Counted from the first letter of the stretch, positions 1 to 7,373 are shown. The stretch is DNA of 7,373 nt from Bacteroidales bacterium UBA4814 (GCA_002402465.1 DHFW01000027.1:1-7373); one strand, 5' to 3'. Translations and numbers: made by a program. The notes: generated by a model not told the origin, from the letters alone.

Positions 1-3000
1 CGCTTACCAACACACCTTCAATGGGGTCGGTACCATCCGTTACGGTTCCTTCGAGACCACCCAGGCCTGCGGTAGAAATCATCAGCGCAATATTCGGGAA
101 ATCGCTGTTTACGGCCCCAGCCACATTCGGGTTCAATGGGTCAAATGGGGTAGTATCCCTTTGCGCCCGACGGGTACGGTTCGATCCCGGGTCATTGGTG
201 TTCAGGAAATTTTGTCCTGACACCCAGGCATTATCGGCCTTATGAACATATACTACCAGGTTTCCGCCACTGTAAACATAAATATCATCCAACTCAATCA
301 TTATGTCATGGGTTCCGCTGGGGAAATCTAACAAGCCATCAAATACCAGCTCAAGAGAGGCCGGATCAACCCATCCTGCAGACAAGTCAGCGGCATCGGT
401 TTCTCCAAGGAAAATCTTTACCTCCTTATTCAATTGTGCTTGAGTGAAATTATAGGAATATTTCAGCGCGGTAATCACCCCGCCACCCATTCCAATTTCA
501 TCGGGGAAGTACAAGGTTTGGGTTATACTGTGGTCGTAGTAAAAGTTAATGGGCTGGTAAGCAAGTACTTCGCCATCGCCAATGATCACTTCAATTACAT
601 CAGTATATTCAAGAATAATATTGTCGAGCACCAGGTCCACATCTCCAACCACCACAGTGCTGTTGTATGGAATGTGAGATTCGGCTTCCACATGAATGGT
701 ATAGGTTTGATTGGCAAACACCTCAGGAAACACAAAGTTACCGTTGGCATCAGTCAGTATCTGATACTCAGCATATCCACCAAGATGCACCATAGCACCT
801 TCCAGACCCACAGTGGGTTCCTGACTTCCGGCCACAAAACCGCTTACCGATACCATGGTAAGAGGAGTCAGCTCCAGGTTAAGCACAGTGGTTTCATCTG
901 CTTCAATGGTAAACGGAGCAGACACTTGGGCATACCCTGTCAGGCTGGCTACCAGCACATGGTCTCCGGCAGTAAGGTAAGGGAAGCTGTATTCGCCGGC
1001 AGCGTTTGTAGTGGTGCTAATGCTGGTGCCCTCAATTTGCAAATGAACGCCTTCGAGGGGATCGGTGCCATCGGTAACTAAACCTTCCAGAGAACCCAGG
1101 CCTGCGGTTGAGAAATACAGGGTGGTGTTGGGATGCCATGAAGTCAGGGTTCCTGCGCCAGGGTTAGCTGGATCGAGGCCTGCAGTTCCATCTGCGGCAA
1201 TACGGCGGGTTCGGTTCGAACCATCATCATTCGTTCCGTAAAACCGGTCGTTGCTGCTGTAGTAAACACCTTCATACACACGGTTGGAATAAACCACCAG
1301 GTTACCGCCTCCGTACACATAAGGAACTTCAAACGGGATAACAATAAGGTTCTCACCAGTTGGAAAATCAACCGTTCCATCAAATACCAGTGTCAGCGTG
1401 GAGAAGTCAACCCATCCTCCTGAGAGGTCTTCAGCTGCCGTTTCTCCAACCCATATCTTTATCTCTTTATCCGGAAGGTTTGTGACAAAGTTATTGGTAT
1501 AAGCCACTCCAGTAAGTACACCTCCACCAAGATTGATTTCATCGGAGTAATAAATCGTTTGGCTGAAGCTGTTCCGGTAAAAGAAATCGAAAGGCATGCG
1601 GTAAGCAGGATATTCTGTGCCTGAACCAATGGTAATGGCCGAGATATCTCCAGCTTGAACAACCACATTGAGATGAGGTGTTTGGTTGTTACCGGGCAAT
1701 TCATCGGCAGGATAATCCACATAGCCATAGATATAGGTTGGGCCTTCAGCATCTGCCGCAGGAGTCCATGGAATCTGGAAAGTGCTTGACTCAGTAAACT
1801 CCAGGGGAGTGCCGGGAACAGAGGCCAGTTCTACACCACCTTGCATCATCAGCTTCACGGTATAGGCTGAGGCAGTCATATTTCCTCCATTCCTCACTGT
1901 AACACTGTAAATGCTTTCGGAACCAGCTGTCGGGGTTGCGTTACCAGTAATGGAAACTGCAACAAGATCATAATCCACGACGGGTTCCAGCACCAGGTTG
2001 TCGAAATACCACTGGTTAATGTTGTATGAGTTGCCTTCGAAGCGAAAACCCAGGTGCATACTGGTTTTTCCGGCAGGCACGTCGATAAACAGTTCATAAA
2101 CGCCAGCCGGGATGTTGGCAGTGATTTCCTGCTGCCAAATTGGCGCCCAGGTTGTCCCACCATCATAAGAAACATCAATAGCTGCAATTTCTCCCTGGTT
2201 GGTCGTATAGTTGCTCAGAAACTGCCTGAAATTAAACTTTAGCGCTTGTCCGCTTTCCACATTAACAGGAGGACTGATTATCCGGGTCAAGCCAATAAAG
2301 CTTGGAGTGTAGGTAAAACGGAGTTCAGGAGCAGTTCCGCCGGCTAAGTTGGAATTATTAACCGCCCAGTTGGTCTGGCCCATGCCTTCAACGGTCCAGC
2401 CCGGAGGCATTGCACCGGTGGCATAGTTAAAGGTTTCGTACATGAGTACACCCTCAGCGCCCAGCAAAGCAATATTGGAGTTGGCACTTCCGCCAACGCC
2501 AAGGGTATTGCTGGCGGTTACCGTGTAGTAATAGTTGCCGATACCGGGAACTGTGTTATCCACAAATTCGGTGGCAGTATGGCCGGTAGCAACTTCCACG
2601 TTTCCGGGCATGCGAACCACTTTATAGTTCAATCCGGCGGGATTCAGGTAGCCACCGTTCAGGCCTTCAGTGGGGGCAGTCCAGGTCACATAACCATCGT
2701 TGCCCTGAGCTACAAGGGTCACATCGCCGGGAGCTGCCGGCAAATCTTCGCCCACATATACCGAAACGCCTGCTGCCGGGCCATCGCCCAGGGCGTTCTC
2801 AGCTGTTACGGTATAGTTATAAATCCCGTCAGCAGTCATGGTGTTGTCGGTGTATACCAAGGCGGCACCAGGCGCCGGGTTGTCGATGGTATGAATTAAA
2901 ATACCATCGCGATGAATTTTTATGGCCGTAATCTCTGTCAGCGGACTCCCATCAAAAGTGGTTGTTGGGTTGGTCCATGCCAGCTCAACGGTCAATGCAC

Positions 3001-3934
3001 CCATTGCTCCGGCAGTGGCAGTAAGTCCGGTGGGAGCTGCAGGAGCCATTGGGTCGGCCTGGTTGTTATATAACCAAACGATGGCATTGTGGAACATCAA
3101 AAATCCATCGCCGCCAATACCCGGCTGCATTACCGAACCGGTCGACATTACAGGGTCGGCATTGAAGGCAACAATGTTGTCGTAAGCAGCCACCAGCGGG
3201 TCGGCCTGGGCATTGCCCCAATTTGCGATCAGGGTTGCATTGGAGCGGGCTACCACATTCTGCACGAAATAAGTAGTACTCACCTGTGTAACGCCCGACA
3301 TAATAGGGTGGCTGGGAATCAACACCTCACCCAGGTTAAATGTGGCTGTTGGCCGATCAAGGGTTGATTTGATAAAGGGCGACATATTACCCGTTATATA
3401 AAGGCCGCTTCCCAGGCCCCATTCGTCGTAGCTGTTCACAAACTGGCACTCAACCAGGTATCCGCCCTGGGTAATGAAATTGCCAAGCTTATTGCTCCAT
3501 TCCACAGCAGTAGTGCCCGTTTCGGTCTGCCATGTACTCACGTTGAAAGTCCACACCACGTCATAGCTGAGCATTTCGTCAACCGTAAGGGCACCCAAAG
3601 CGGAAGTGGCCGTGTAGGTAACCCCGCCAAAGGTCTGCATGGTAGGCAAAACGTGGGTATTAAAATCGGCAGCATTGGGGCTGGCCACCAGTACGGAAAT
3701 GTTTTTTCCATCACGGGCCTTTAATGCTCCCGACTTATTCACTGAGATAGGAATCTGCATCAAAGGATTGACAAGACTCGCTTTTTGATAAGAATCCAGC
3801 CTAACGGAATTTTCCACGTTTGGCCTTTCATTCTCCAACCTGATTTTTTGTTCCTCTGTTAAGTCGCCAGAACCTTGCGAGAATGACAGAAAACCTCCAA
3901 AAATCACCATTAAAAACAAAGTAATTCTCTTCAT
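1..3934 (-). CDS. Large secreted modular surface protein (GATase-like, FN3, choice-of-anchor J, CARDB and carboxypeptidase-regulatory-like domains), 3' end outside window
   Basis: The frame is open from ATG at 3934 to the window edge (1311 codons, no stop). The start is set by a clear signal peptide, MKRITLFLMVIFGGFLSFSQ, cleaved near residue 20; no Shine-Dalgarno is visible, as is usual in Bacteroidota. Domains in order: spacer 21-72; GATase/ThuA-like alpha/beta domain about 76-290 (VLVASPNA, YDVVWTFN, FITQGGYLVE, HPIMSGV, and FHNAIVWLYNN at its end); two FN3-like domains about 297-393 and 398-489 (both with YTVTA or YYTVTAS strands); choice-of-anchor J/cleaved-adhesin domain 496-651 (ETFNYATGAMPPGWT to NQWYFDNLVLEP); CARDB-like 653-760 (VTVRNGGN, ending PGNNQ); beta-sandwich repeat A 764-947; carboxypeptidase-regulatory-like domains 948-1026 and 1027-1110; repeat B 1114-1291; a third regulatory-like domain from 1292. 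Domain names are from memory of family patterns. A type IX secretion C-terminal signal is expected but lies outside the window. The role is inferred to be adhesion or substrate binding at the cell surface; no protease or glycosidase catalytic motif was seen. Confidence 0.88.
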   Translation of the reverse strand, partial: MKRITLFLMVIFGGFLSFSQGSGDLTEEQKIRLENERPNVENSVRLDSYQKASLVNPLMQIPISVNKSGALKARDGKNISVLVASPNAADFNTHVLPTMQTFGGVTYTATSALGALTVDEMLSYDVVWTFNVSTWQTETGTTAVEWSNKLGNFITQGGYLVECQFVNSYDEWGLGSGLYITGNMSPFIKSTLDRPTATFNLGEVLIPSHPIMSGVTQVSTTYFVQNVVARSNATLIANWGNAQADPLVAAYDNIVAFNADPVMSTGSVMQPGIGGDGFLMFHNAIVWLYNNQADPMAPAAPTGLTATAGAMGALTVELAWTNPTTTFDGSPLTEITAIKIHRDGILIHTIDNPAPGAALVYTDNTMTADGIYNYTVTAENALGDGPAAGVSVYVGEDLPAAPGDVTLVAQGNDGYVTWTAPTEGLNGGYLNPAGLNYKVVRMPGNVEVATGHTATEFVDNTVPGIGNYYYTVTASNTLGVGGSANSNIALLGAEGVLMYETFNYATGAMPPGWTVEGMGQTNWAVNNSNLAGGTAPELRFTYTPSFIGLTRIISPPVNVESGQALKFNFRQFLSNYTTNQGEIAAIDVSYDGGTTWAPIWQQEITANIPAGVYELFIDVPAGKTSMHLGFRFEGNSYNINQWYFDNLVLEPVVDYDLVAVSITGNATPTAGSESIYSVTVRNGGNMTASAYTVKLMMQGGVELASVPGTPLEFTESSTFQIPWTPAADAEGPTYIYGYVDYPADELPGNNQTPHLNVVVQAGDISAITIGSGTEYPAYRMPFDFFYRNSFSQTIYYSDEINLGGGVLTGVAYTNNFVTNLPDKEIKIWVGETAAEDLSGGWVDFSTLTLVFDGTVDFPTGENLIVIPFEVPYVYGGGNLVVYSNRVYEGVYYSSNDRFYGTNDDGSNRTRRIAADGTAGLDPANPGAGTLTSWHPNTTLYFSTAGLGSLEGLVTDGTDPLEGVHLQIEGTSISTTTNAAGEYSFPYLTAGDHVLVASLTGYAQVSAPFTIEADETTVLNLELTPLTMVSVSGFVAGSQEPTVGLEGAMVHLGGYAEYQILTDANGNFVFPEVFANQTYTIHVEAESHIPYNSTVVVGDVDLVLDNIILEYTDVIEVIIGDGEVLAYQPINFYYDHSITQTLYFPDEIGMGGGVITALKYSYNFTQAQLNKEVKIFLGETDAADLSAGWVDPASLELVFDGLLDFPSGTHDIMIELDDIYVYSGGNLVVYVHKADNAWVSGQNFLNTNDPGSNRTRRAQRDTTPFDPLNPNVAGAVNSDFPNIALMISTAGLGGLEGTVTDGTDPIEGVLVS
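11..595 (-). repeat. Internal protein repeat B: second copy of the beta-sandwich module
   Basis: This segment codes residues about 1114-1308 and is the second copy of repeat A, with a period of 345-349 residues (about 1.04 kb). Conserved blocks include TQTLYFPDEI, MGGGVITA, NKEVKIFLGET, DLSAGWVD, LVFDG, DFPSG, YVYSGGNLVVY, TNDPGSNRTRR, DPLNP, STAGLG and VTDGTDPIEGV. The copies have clearly diverged in amino acids and more so in bases, so this is an old duplication and not a recent one or an assembly artefact. A third regulatory-like domain begins as the window ends, so further copies may follow. Confidence 0.85.
1046..1645 (-). repeat. Internal protein repeat A: beta-sandwich module plus start of a regulatory-like domain
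   Basis: This segment codes residues about 764-963 of the secreted protein. It matches residues 1114-1308 (repeat B) over its whole length. Shared blocks in order are SQTIYYSDEI, LGGGVLTG, DKEIKIWVGET, DLSGGWVD, LVFDG, DFP-G, YVYGGGNLVVY, TND-GSNRTRR, DPANP, STAGLG and VTDGTDPLEGV. The type of module (strand-rich, with a GGNLVVY core and an NRTRR motif) is one I associate with exported Bacteroidota proteins, usually several per protein. The function is unknown; a structural or ligand-binding beta-sandwich is likely. Confidence 0.85.
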
Positions 3935-4112
3935 AAGGATTCGTTTTTGGTTAGAAATTATTAAAAAATCATTTTTTTCTTAACAAATTGGTAGTCATAA
4001 GCCTCCTGCTTTAGTTTAACCATAAATTTTTACCAGAATCTCCGGTTTTTCAAACGTTAAAGAAACAAAAAAAAACTTAAGTATCTAAACTTTTTTAAAA
4101 TTTTTCTTGGTT

Positions 4113-4124
4113 TTTTGATCAAAA
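4113..4124. promoter_or_regulatory. 12-bp perfect palindrome, possible operator
   Basis: TTTTGATCAAAA is a perfect inverted repeat lying about 55 bases upstream of the sucA -7 element and between the two divergent genes. That is a plausible place for a dimeric regulator to bind. The background is AT-rich, so a chance palindrome is possible; only the central TGATCA is complex. No second copy was seen in the gap. Confidence 0.2.
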
Positions 4125-4179
4125 GTGCTAGAAAATCAATTATTCGAAAGCCCAAAATTTTTTATAGATTTTTTTGTAC

Positions 4180-4187
4180 TACATTTG
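4180..4187 (+). promoter_or_regulatory. Bacteroidota-type -7 promoter element of sucA
   Basis: TACATTTG matches the TAnnTTTG -7 consensus used by the primary sigma factor of Bacteroidota. Transcription would start a few bases downstream, near 4193-4196, giving a short leader of about 25 bases before the ATG at 4219. No TTG/TTTG -33 box is seen at the usual spacing (17-23 bases upstream is a T-run, then A-run), so the promoter is only half-consensus. Its position inside the upstream TTG-initiated extension of the frame argues against that longer start. Confidence 0.6.
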
Positions 4188-4218
4188 TATTAGCGATCTG
4201 CCTAAGCAAAGAACTAAT

Positions 4219-7011
4219 ATGGAAAAATTCTCATATTTAGGGAATTCGGAGGTTTCAGGAATAGAAGAATTATATAAAAAATATGCCTCCGACCCCAATT
4301 CAGTAGACCCCTCCTGGCGACAGTTTTTCGAAGGTTTTGATTTTGCCCGCACCCAATTCCCCCGCGAAGGGGTGATGGAAGAAAAGGAAGCGCTGCAATA
4401 CCGGAAAGAGTTTAATGTCATTAACCTCATCAACGGATATCGTGAGCGTGGCCACCTTTTTACCCAAACAAACCCGGTGCGCACCCGCCGCAAGTACAGC
4501 CCCACGCTCGACCCCGAAAACTTTGGCCTCAGCAACAACGATCTGAAAACCACCTTCCAGGCCGGCAATGAGATTGGCATTGGGCCGGCGCCCCTGGAGC
4601 GTATCATCGCCAACCTGAAACAAACCTATTGCCAGAGCATCGGGGTAGAGTATATGTACATCCGTAGTCCTGAAGTCGTTGAGTGGCTGCGAAACCGCAT
4701 GGAATCGAGTCGCAACACACCGGGTTTCGACACTGACAAGAAATTTCGTATCCTGGAGAAGCTGACCGAGGCCGTAGGCTTTGAGCAGTTTCTTCGCAGG
4801 CGTTTCCCCGGGCAAAAGCGTTTTTCGCTCGAAGGTTGCGAAACCTTGATCCCGGCCCTGGATGCCGTGATAGAAAAGGGAGCAGAAAAAGGGGTCAAAG
4901 AGGTGGTGCTGGGCATGGCCCACCGCGGCCGCCTCAACGTGCTGGGCAACATTCTGAAAAAACCTTATTACAAAATATTCAGCGAGTTTGAAGGCAAGGA
5001 GTATGAAGAAGAAACCCTGCTGGGCGATGTGAAATACCACCTGGGCTGCACCCTCGAAACCATTACCCAAAAAGGCCATGCCGTAAACCTGAGCATTGCC
5101 CCCAACCCCAGCCACCTGGAAGCCGTAAACCCCGTGGTAGAGGGGCTGGCGCGTGCCAAGGCCGACAAAAAACACGAAGGCGACCTGTGCAAACTGGTGC
5201 CTATACTTATTCACGGTGACGCCTCCATTGCCGGCCAGGGCATTGTTTACGAAGTGCTTCAAATGTCGCAGTTGCCAGCCTATAAAACCGGGGGCACCAT
5301 TCACCTGGTCATCAACAATCAGTTGGGGTTCACTACAAACTACCTCGATGCACGCTCAAGCACCTATTGCACCGACGTGGCCAAAACCATACAGTCGCCC
5401 ATTTTTCATGTTAATGGCGACGATGTGGAAGCCGTGGTTTATACTATTGAGTTGGCTATGGAATTCAGGCAACGCTTTCAGCGCGATGTATTTATCGACT
5501 TGCTGAGCTACCGAAAGCACGGCCACAACGAAGGCGATGAGCCCCGCTTTACCCAGCCCATCCTTTACAAGATCATTGAAAAGCACCCCGACCCTGCCAC
5601 CATTTATATTGAAAAGCTGCTGAAGGAAAACCTTCTCGACAAAGGCCGCGCCGAAGTTTTGCGCAAAGCTTTTGACGATATGCTGGAAGGGGAGTTGGAA
5701 AAGGCCCGCCAAATCGAAAAAGGCCACATAGACCCCTTCCTCGAAAATACCTGGCTGGGCTTTAACCGTGCCAGCAAGGAGGACATGGAGAAGGTAACGG
5801 AAACTGCTGTCGACAAAAAGACTTTAAAAATCCTAGGCGAAAAAGTTACTCAGTTGCCACCTGACAAGCCTTTCTTCCGTAAAACACGCCGCCTTATGGA
5901 GGAGCGCAAGCAAATGGTAGCCAATGGCGGCGGACTCGACTGGGCCATGGGCGAAACCCTGGCCTATGCCAGCCTGCTCAATGAGGGCGTGCACATCCGC
6001 TTTACCGGGCAGGACGTGGAACGCGGCACCTTCAGCCACCGCCATGCTGTAATAAAATTGGAAGACTCGGAAGAAGAATACGTTCCCCTCAACAACCTTG
6101 GCGAGGGCCAGGCTCCTTTCGAAATCTACAACTCCCTGCTCTCCGAATACGGCGTCCTGGGCTTCGAATATGGCTATGCCATGGCCAGCCCGGGCAGCCT
6201 GGTCATTTGGGAAGCACAGTTTGGCGACTTCAACAACGGGGCACAAATCATTATCGATCAGTTTATTACCAGCGCAGAAGAAAAATGGAAGGTGATGAAC
6301 GGCTTGGTGATGTATCTGCCACATGGTTTCGAAGGACAGGGACCTGAGCATTCGAGTGCGCGCATGGAGCGTTTCCTTGCCTCCTGCGCCGAAAACAACA
6401 TTCAGGTGGCCAACTGCAGCACCCCGGCCAGCCTGTTTCACCTGCTGCGCAGGCAAATAAGGCGGCCTTTCCGCAAGCCACTGGTGGTGTTTACCCCAAA
6501 GAGCCTGCTGCGCCACCCGATGTGCACATCCTCGCTCGACGAATTGAGCCAGGGGCATTTTATGGAGGTGATCGACGATAAACAAGCCATACCAGAGAAA
6601 ATCGACCGCGTGCTGGTTTGCAGCGGAAAAATTTATTATGAGCTGCTCGAAGAAAAAAACAGCAAAGGTTTCGACCATACGGCCATTTTAAGGCTCGAAC
6701 AGCTTTACCCCCTGCCGCAAAAGCAGCTGAAGGAATTACTGGAAAAATACAGCGGGGCCAGGCGCATTATCTGGGTACAGGAAGAGCCCCAGAATATGGG
6801 CGCCTGGCCTTTTTTGGCCCTGAACCTCGAAGGCATACCCATGAGCGTAATTGCCCGACCACCCAGCGCCAGCCCGGCCAGCGGCTCCAGCAAGTTCCAC
6901 GCCATGCAACAGAAAAAAATTGTGGAAAAGGCTTTTGAAGAGTGTAACTGCAAGAACGTTTGCCGCGAATGCCGGCAGCTTTGTATCAGCGAATTAGTGG
7001 AAACTACATAA
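4219..7011 (+). CDS. sucA: 2-oxoglutarate dehydrogenase E1 component (thiamin diphosphate-dependent)
   Basis: This is the E1o subunit (EC 1.2.4.2). It decarboxylates 2-oxoglutarate on thiamin diphosphate and passes the succinyl group to the lipoyl arm of E2 in the TCA cycle. The protein is 930 aa, near the 933 of E. coli SucA. Segments in order: N-terminal E2-contact segment (FSYLGNSEVSGIEELYKKY, DPNSVDPSWR); E1 core about 180-490 with MAHRGRLNVL at 233-242 (H235), HGDASIAGQG from 332 (D334, probable metal ligand), NNQLGFTT at 366-373 (N367, the second ligand, same 33-residue spacing as in E. coli), and HGHNEGDEP at 434-442; pyrimidine-binding domain from about 573 with GQDVERGTFSHRHAV (597-611), FEYGYAM (E650 probable cofactor-activating Glu) and PHGFEGQGPEHSSAR (701-715); C-terminal domain to about 905 with QEEPQNMGAWPF. 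ATG 4219 is chosen over TTG 4174 because the homology starts there and the -7 element lies upstream. The last 22 residues carry five cysteines, which is unusual. It forms an operon with sucB. Confidence 0.97.
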   Translation: MEKFSYLGNSEVSGIEELYKKYASDPNSVDPSWRQFFEGFDFARTQFPREGVMEEKEALQYRKEFNVINLINGYRERGHLFTQTNPVRTRRKYSPTLDPENFGLSNNDLKTTFQAGNEIGIGPAPLERIIANLKQTYCQSIGVEYMYIRSPEVVEWLRNRMESSRNTPGFDTDKKFRILEKLTEAVGFEQFLRRRFPGQKRFSLEGCETLIPALDAVIEKGAEKGVKEVVLGMAHRGRLNVLGNILKKPYYKIFSEFEGKEYEEETLLGDVKYHLGCTLETITQKGHAVNLSIAPNPSHLEAVNPVVEGLARAKADKKHEGDLCKLVPILIHGDASIAGQGIVYEVLQMSQLPAYKTGGTIHLVINNQLGFTTNYLDARSSTYCTDVAKTIQSPIFHVNGDDVEAVVYTIELAMEFRQRFQRDVFIDLLSYRKHGHNEGDEPRFTQPILYKIIEKHPDPATIYIEKLLKENLLDKGRAEVLRKAFDDMLEGELEKARQIEKGHIDPFLENTWLGFNRASKEDMEKVTETAVDKKTLKILGEKVTQLPPDKPFFRKTRRLMEERKQMVANGGGLDWAMGETLAYASLLNEGVHIRFTGQDVERGTFSHRHAVIKLEDSEEEYVPLNNLGEGQAPFEIYNSLLSEYGVLGFEYGYAMASPGSLVIWEAQFGDFNNGAQIIIDQFITSAEEKWKVMNGLVMYLPHGFEGQGPEHSSARMERFLASCAENNIQVANCSTPASLFHLLRRQIRRPFRKPLVVFTPKSLLRHPMCTSSLDELSQGHFMEVIDDKQAIPEKIDRVLVCSGKIYYELLEEKNSKGFDHTAILRLEQLYPLPQKQLKELLEKYSGARRIIWVQEEPQNMGAWPFLALNLEGIPMSVIARPPSASPASGSSKFHAMQQKKIVEKAFEECNCKNVCRECRQLCISELVETT

Positions 7012-7023
7012 ACCCGGAAAAAC

Positions 7024-7373
7024 ATGCTTATCGATATCAGAGTGCCCTCGGCGGGCGAGTCCATTACCCAGGTAGAGCTGGCCCGCTGGCTGGTTGAAGA
7101 CGGCACTTATGTGGAAAAAGATCAGGAAATTGCCGAAATCGATTCTGACAAGGCCACCCTGACCATCAACGCCGAGCAGGCAGGAAAGCTCAAGATCACC
7201 GTAGAAGAGGGCACTACCACCGAGCCCGGCAAAATCATTGGCCAGATCGACACGGAGGCCCAGACGCCCGAAGCTGAAGCCCGGGCCGAAGAAAAGACCG
7301 AATCTTCCGCGAAAGCAAAGGAAGAAGAAGCCGCGGCCAACGAAATGCCTGCTGAAAAACAAACCCAACAAAA
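7024..7373 (+). CDS. sucB: 2-oxoglutarate dehydrogenase E2 component (dihydrolipoyllysine succinyltransferase), 5' part
   Basis: This is the start of the E2o subunit (EC 2.3.1.61), which accepts the succinyl group from SucA on a lipoyl lysine and transfers it to CoA. The frame is open to the window end (116 codons visible). Residues 1-77 form a lipoyl domain: IRVPSAGESITQVELARW, then EIDSDKAT with K43 as the lipoylated lysine, and the glycine-containing turn EGTTTEPGKIIGQI. From about residue 78 a Glu/Ala/Lys-rich flexible linker begins. The E3-binding and catalytic domains lie beyond the window. ATG 7024 follows the sucA stop by 12 bases (ACCCGGAAAAAC), so the two are surely co-transcribed. 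A lipoyl domain alone cannot tell SucB from other E2 proteins; the assignment rests on it plus the sucA neighbour. Confidence 0.93.
   Translation, partial: MLIDIRVPSAGESITQVELARWLVEDGTYVEKDQEIAEIDSDKATLTINAEQAGKLKITVEEGTTTEPGKIIGQIDTEAQTPEAEARAEEKTESSAKAKEEEAAANEMPAEKQTQQ

Larger units (their letters stand above)
3935..4218. promoter_or_regulatory. Divergent AT-rich intergenic region between the surface-protein gene and sucA
   Basis: This 284-base gap separates two divergent start codons and must hold the promoters of both genes. It is strongly AT-rich, with many A and T runs (for example nine A at 4067-4075), in contrast to the balanced composition of the flanking genes. On the plus strand it contains a good -7 element (listed separately). 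On the minus strand I found no exact TAnnTTTG element. The nearest is TAACGTTTG (complement of 4051-4059), which has one extra base in its spacer. No RNA gene, short ORF with a coding look, or hairpin terminator was seen. Confidence 0.75.

Noticed and set aside
434..1081. Plus-strand open frame of 215 codons on the left
   Set aside because: It is antisense to the secreted-protein gene, across repeats A and B and the regulatory-like domains that are clearly coding on the minus strand. The translation is low in recognisable structure.
1144..2187. Minus-strand frames of 79-97 codons at 1144-1383, 1459-1752 and 1894-2187
   Set aside because: They are on the same strand as the large gene but in a different frame. 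The large frame is open throughout and has the domain signatures, so these are out-of-frame shadows, not signs of a frameshift.
2579..3367. Several plus-strand frames of 87-106 codons
   Set aside because: They overlap each other and sit opposite the FN3-like and GATase-like coding parts of the minus-strand gene; they are shadows.
4067..4170. A and T runs in the intergenic gap as a possible terminator or small RNA
   Set aside because: No stable GC-containing stem precedes a T-run on either strand, and both neighbouring genes start here and do not end, so no terminator is expected.
4300..5304. Open frame of 334 codons antisense to sucA
   Set aside because: It lies wholly inside sucA, whose protein is conserved along the entire stretch. 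The translation shows no recognisable domain, and long antisense frames are common opposite codon-biased genes of balanced GC.
5833..6678. Open frame of 281 codons antisense to sucA
   Set aside because: It is a shadow of the conserved pyrimidine-binding part of sucA, with no family resemblance, promoter or start context of its own.
6994..7371. Minus-strand frame of 125 codons opposite sucB
   Set aside because: The Phe/Gly-rich translation is the complement of the Glu/Ala/Lys-rich linker and lipoyl domain of sucB, which are clearly coding on the plus strand.

Overview
The window looks like a chromosomal piece of a Bacteroidota (Bacteroidetes) genome. Three things point there. The left gene encodes a very long secreted protein built from the beta-sandwich modules that this phylum typically exports. 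The start codons have no Shine-Dalgarno sequence. A TAnnTTTG-type -7 promoter element lies just before sucA. The genes have balanced base composition with many GCC, GGC and CCC codons, while the one intergenic gap is strongly AT-rich. A sucA-sucB pair implies an oxidative 2-oxoglutarate dehydrogenase step, so a respiring organism is more likely than a strict fermenter.

Layout. Positions 1-3934 (minus strand) are one uninterrupted reading frame of at least 1311 codons that runs off the left edge. I translated it codon by codon and found no stop or frameshift. It starts with a signal peptide. Next come a glutamine-amidotransferase-like (ThuA/DUF4350-type) alpha/beta domain, two fibronectin type III-like domains, a choice-of-anchor J/cleaved-adhesin domain and a CARDB-like domain. 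After these a beta-sandwich module of about 200 residues occurs twice, separated by two carboxypeptidase-regulatory-like domains, with a third such domain starting at the window edge. Positions 3935-4218 are a divergent AT-rich promoter region. Positions 4219-7011 (plus) are sucA, the E1 subunit of 2-oxoglutarate dehydrogenase, complete at 930 aa. Positions 7024-7373 (plus) are the start of sucB, the E2 subunit, with a full lipoyl domain and the beginning of the acidic linker.

How the genes work together. sucA and sucB are 12 nt apart on one strand and almost certainly form an operon for two subunits of one TCA-cycle complex. The E3 subunit (lpd) is not in the window. The left gene is divergently transcribed and has no evident functional link to them.

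The window is mostly ordinary, and I see no strong evidence for a new system. The points most worth a second look are a cysteine-rich C-terminal tail on SucA, a GATase-like domain at the front of a modular surface protein, and the internal duplication in that protein.
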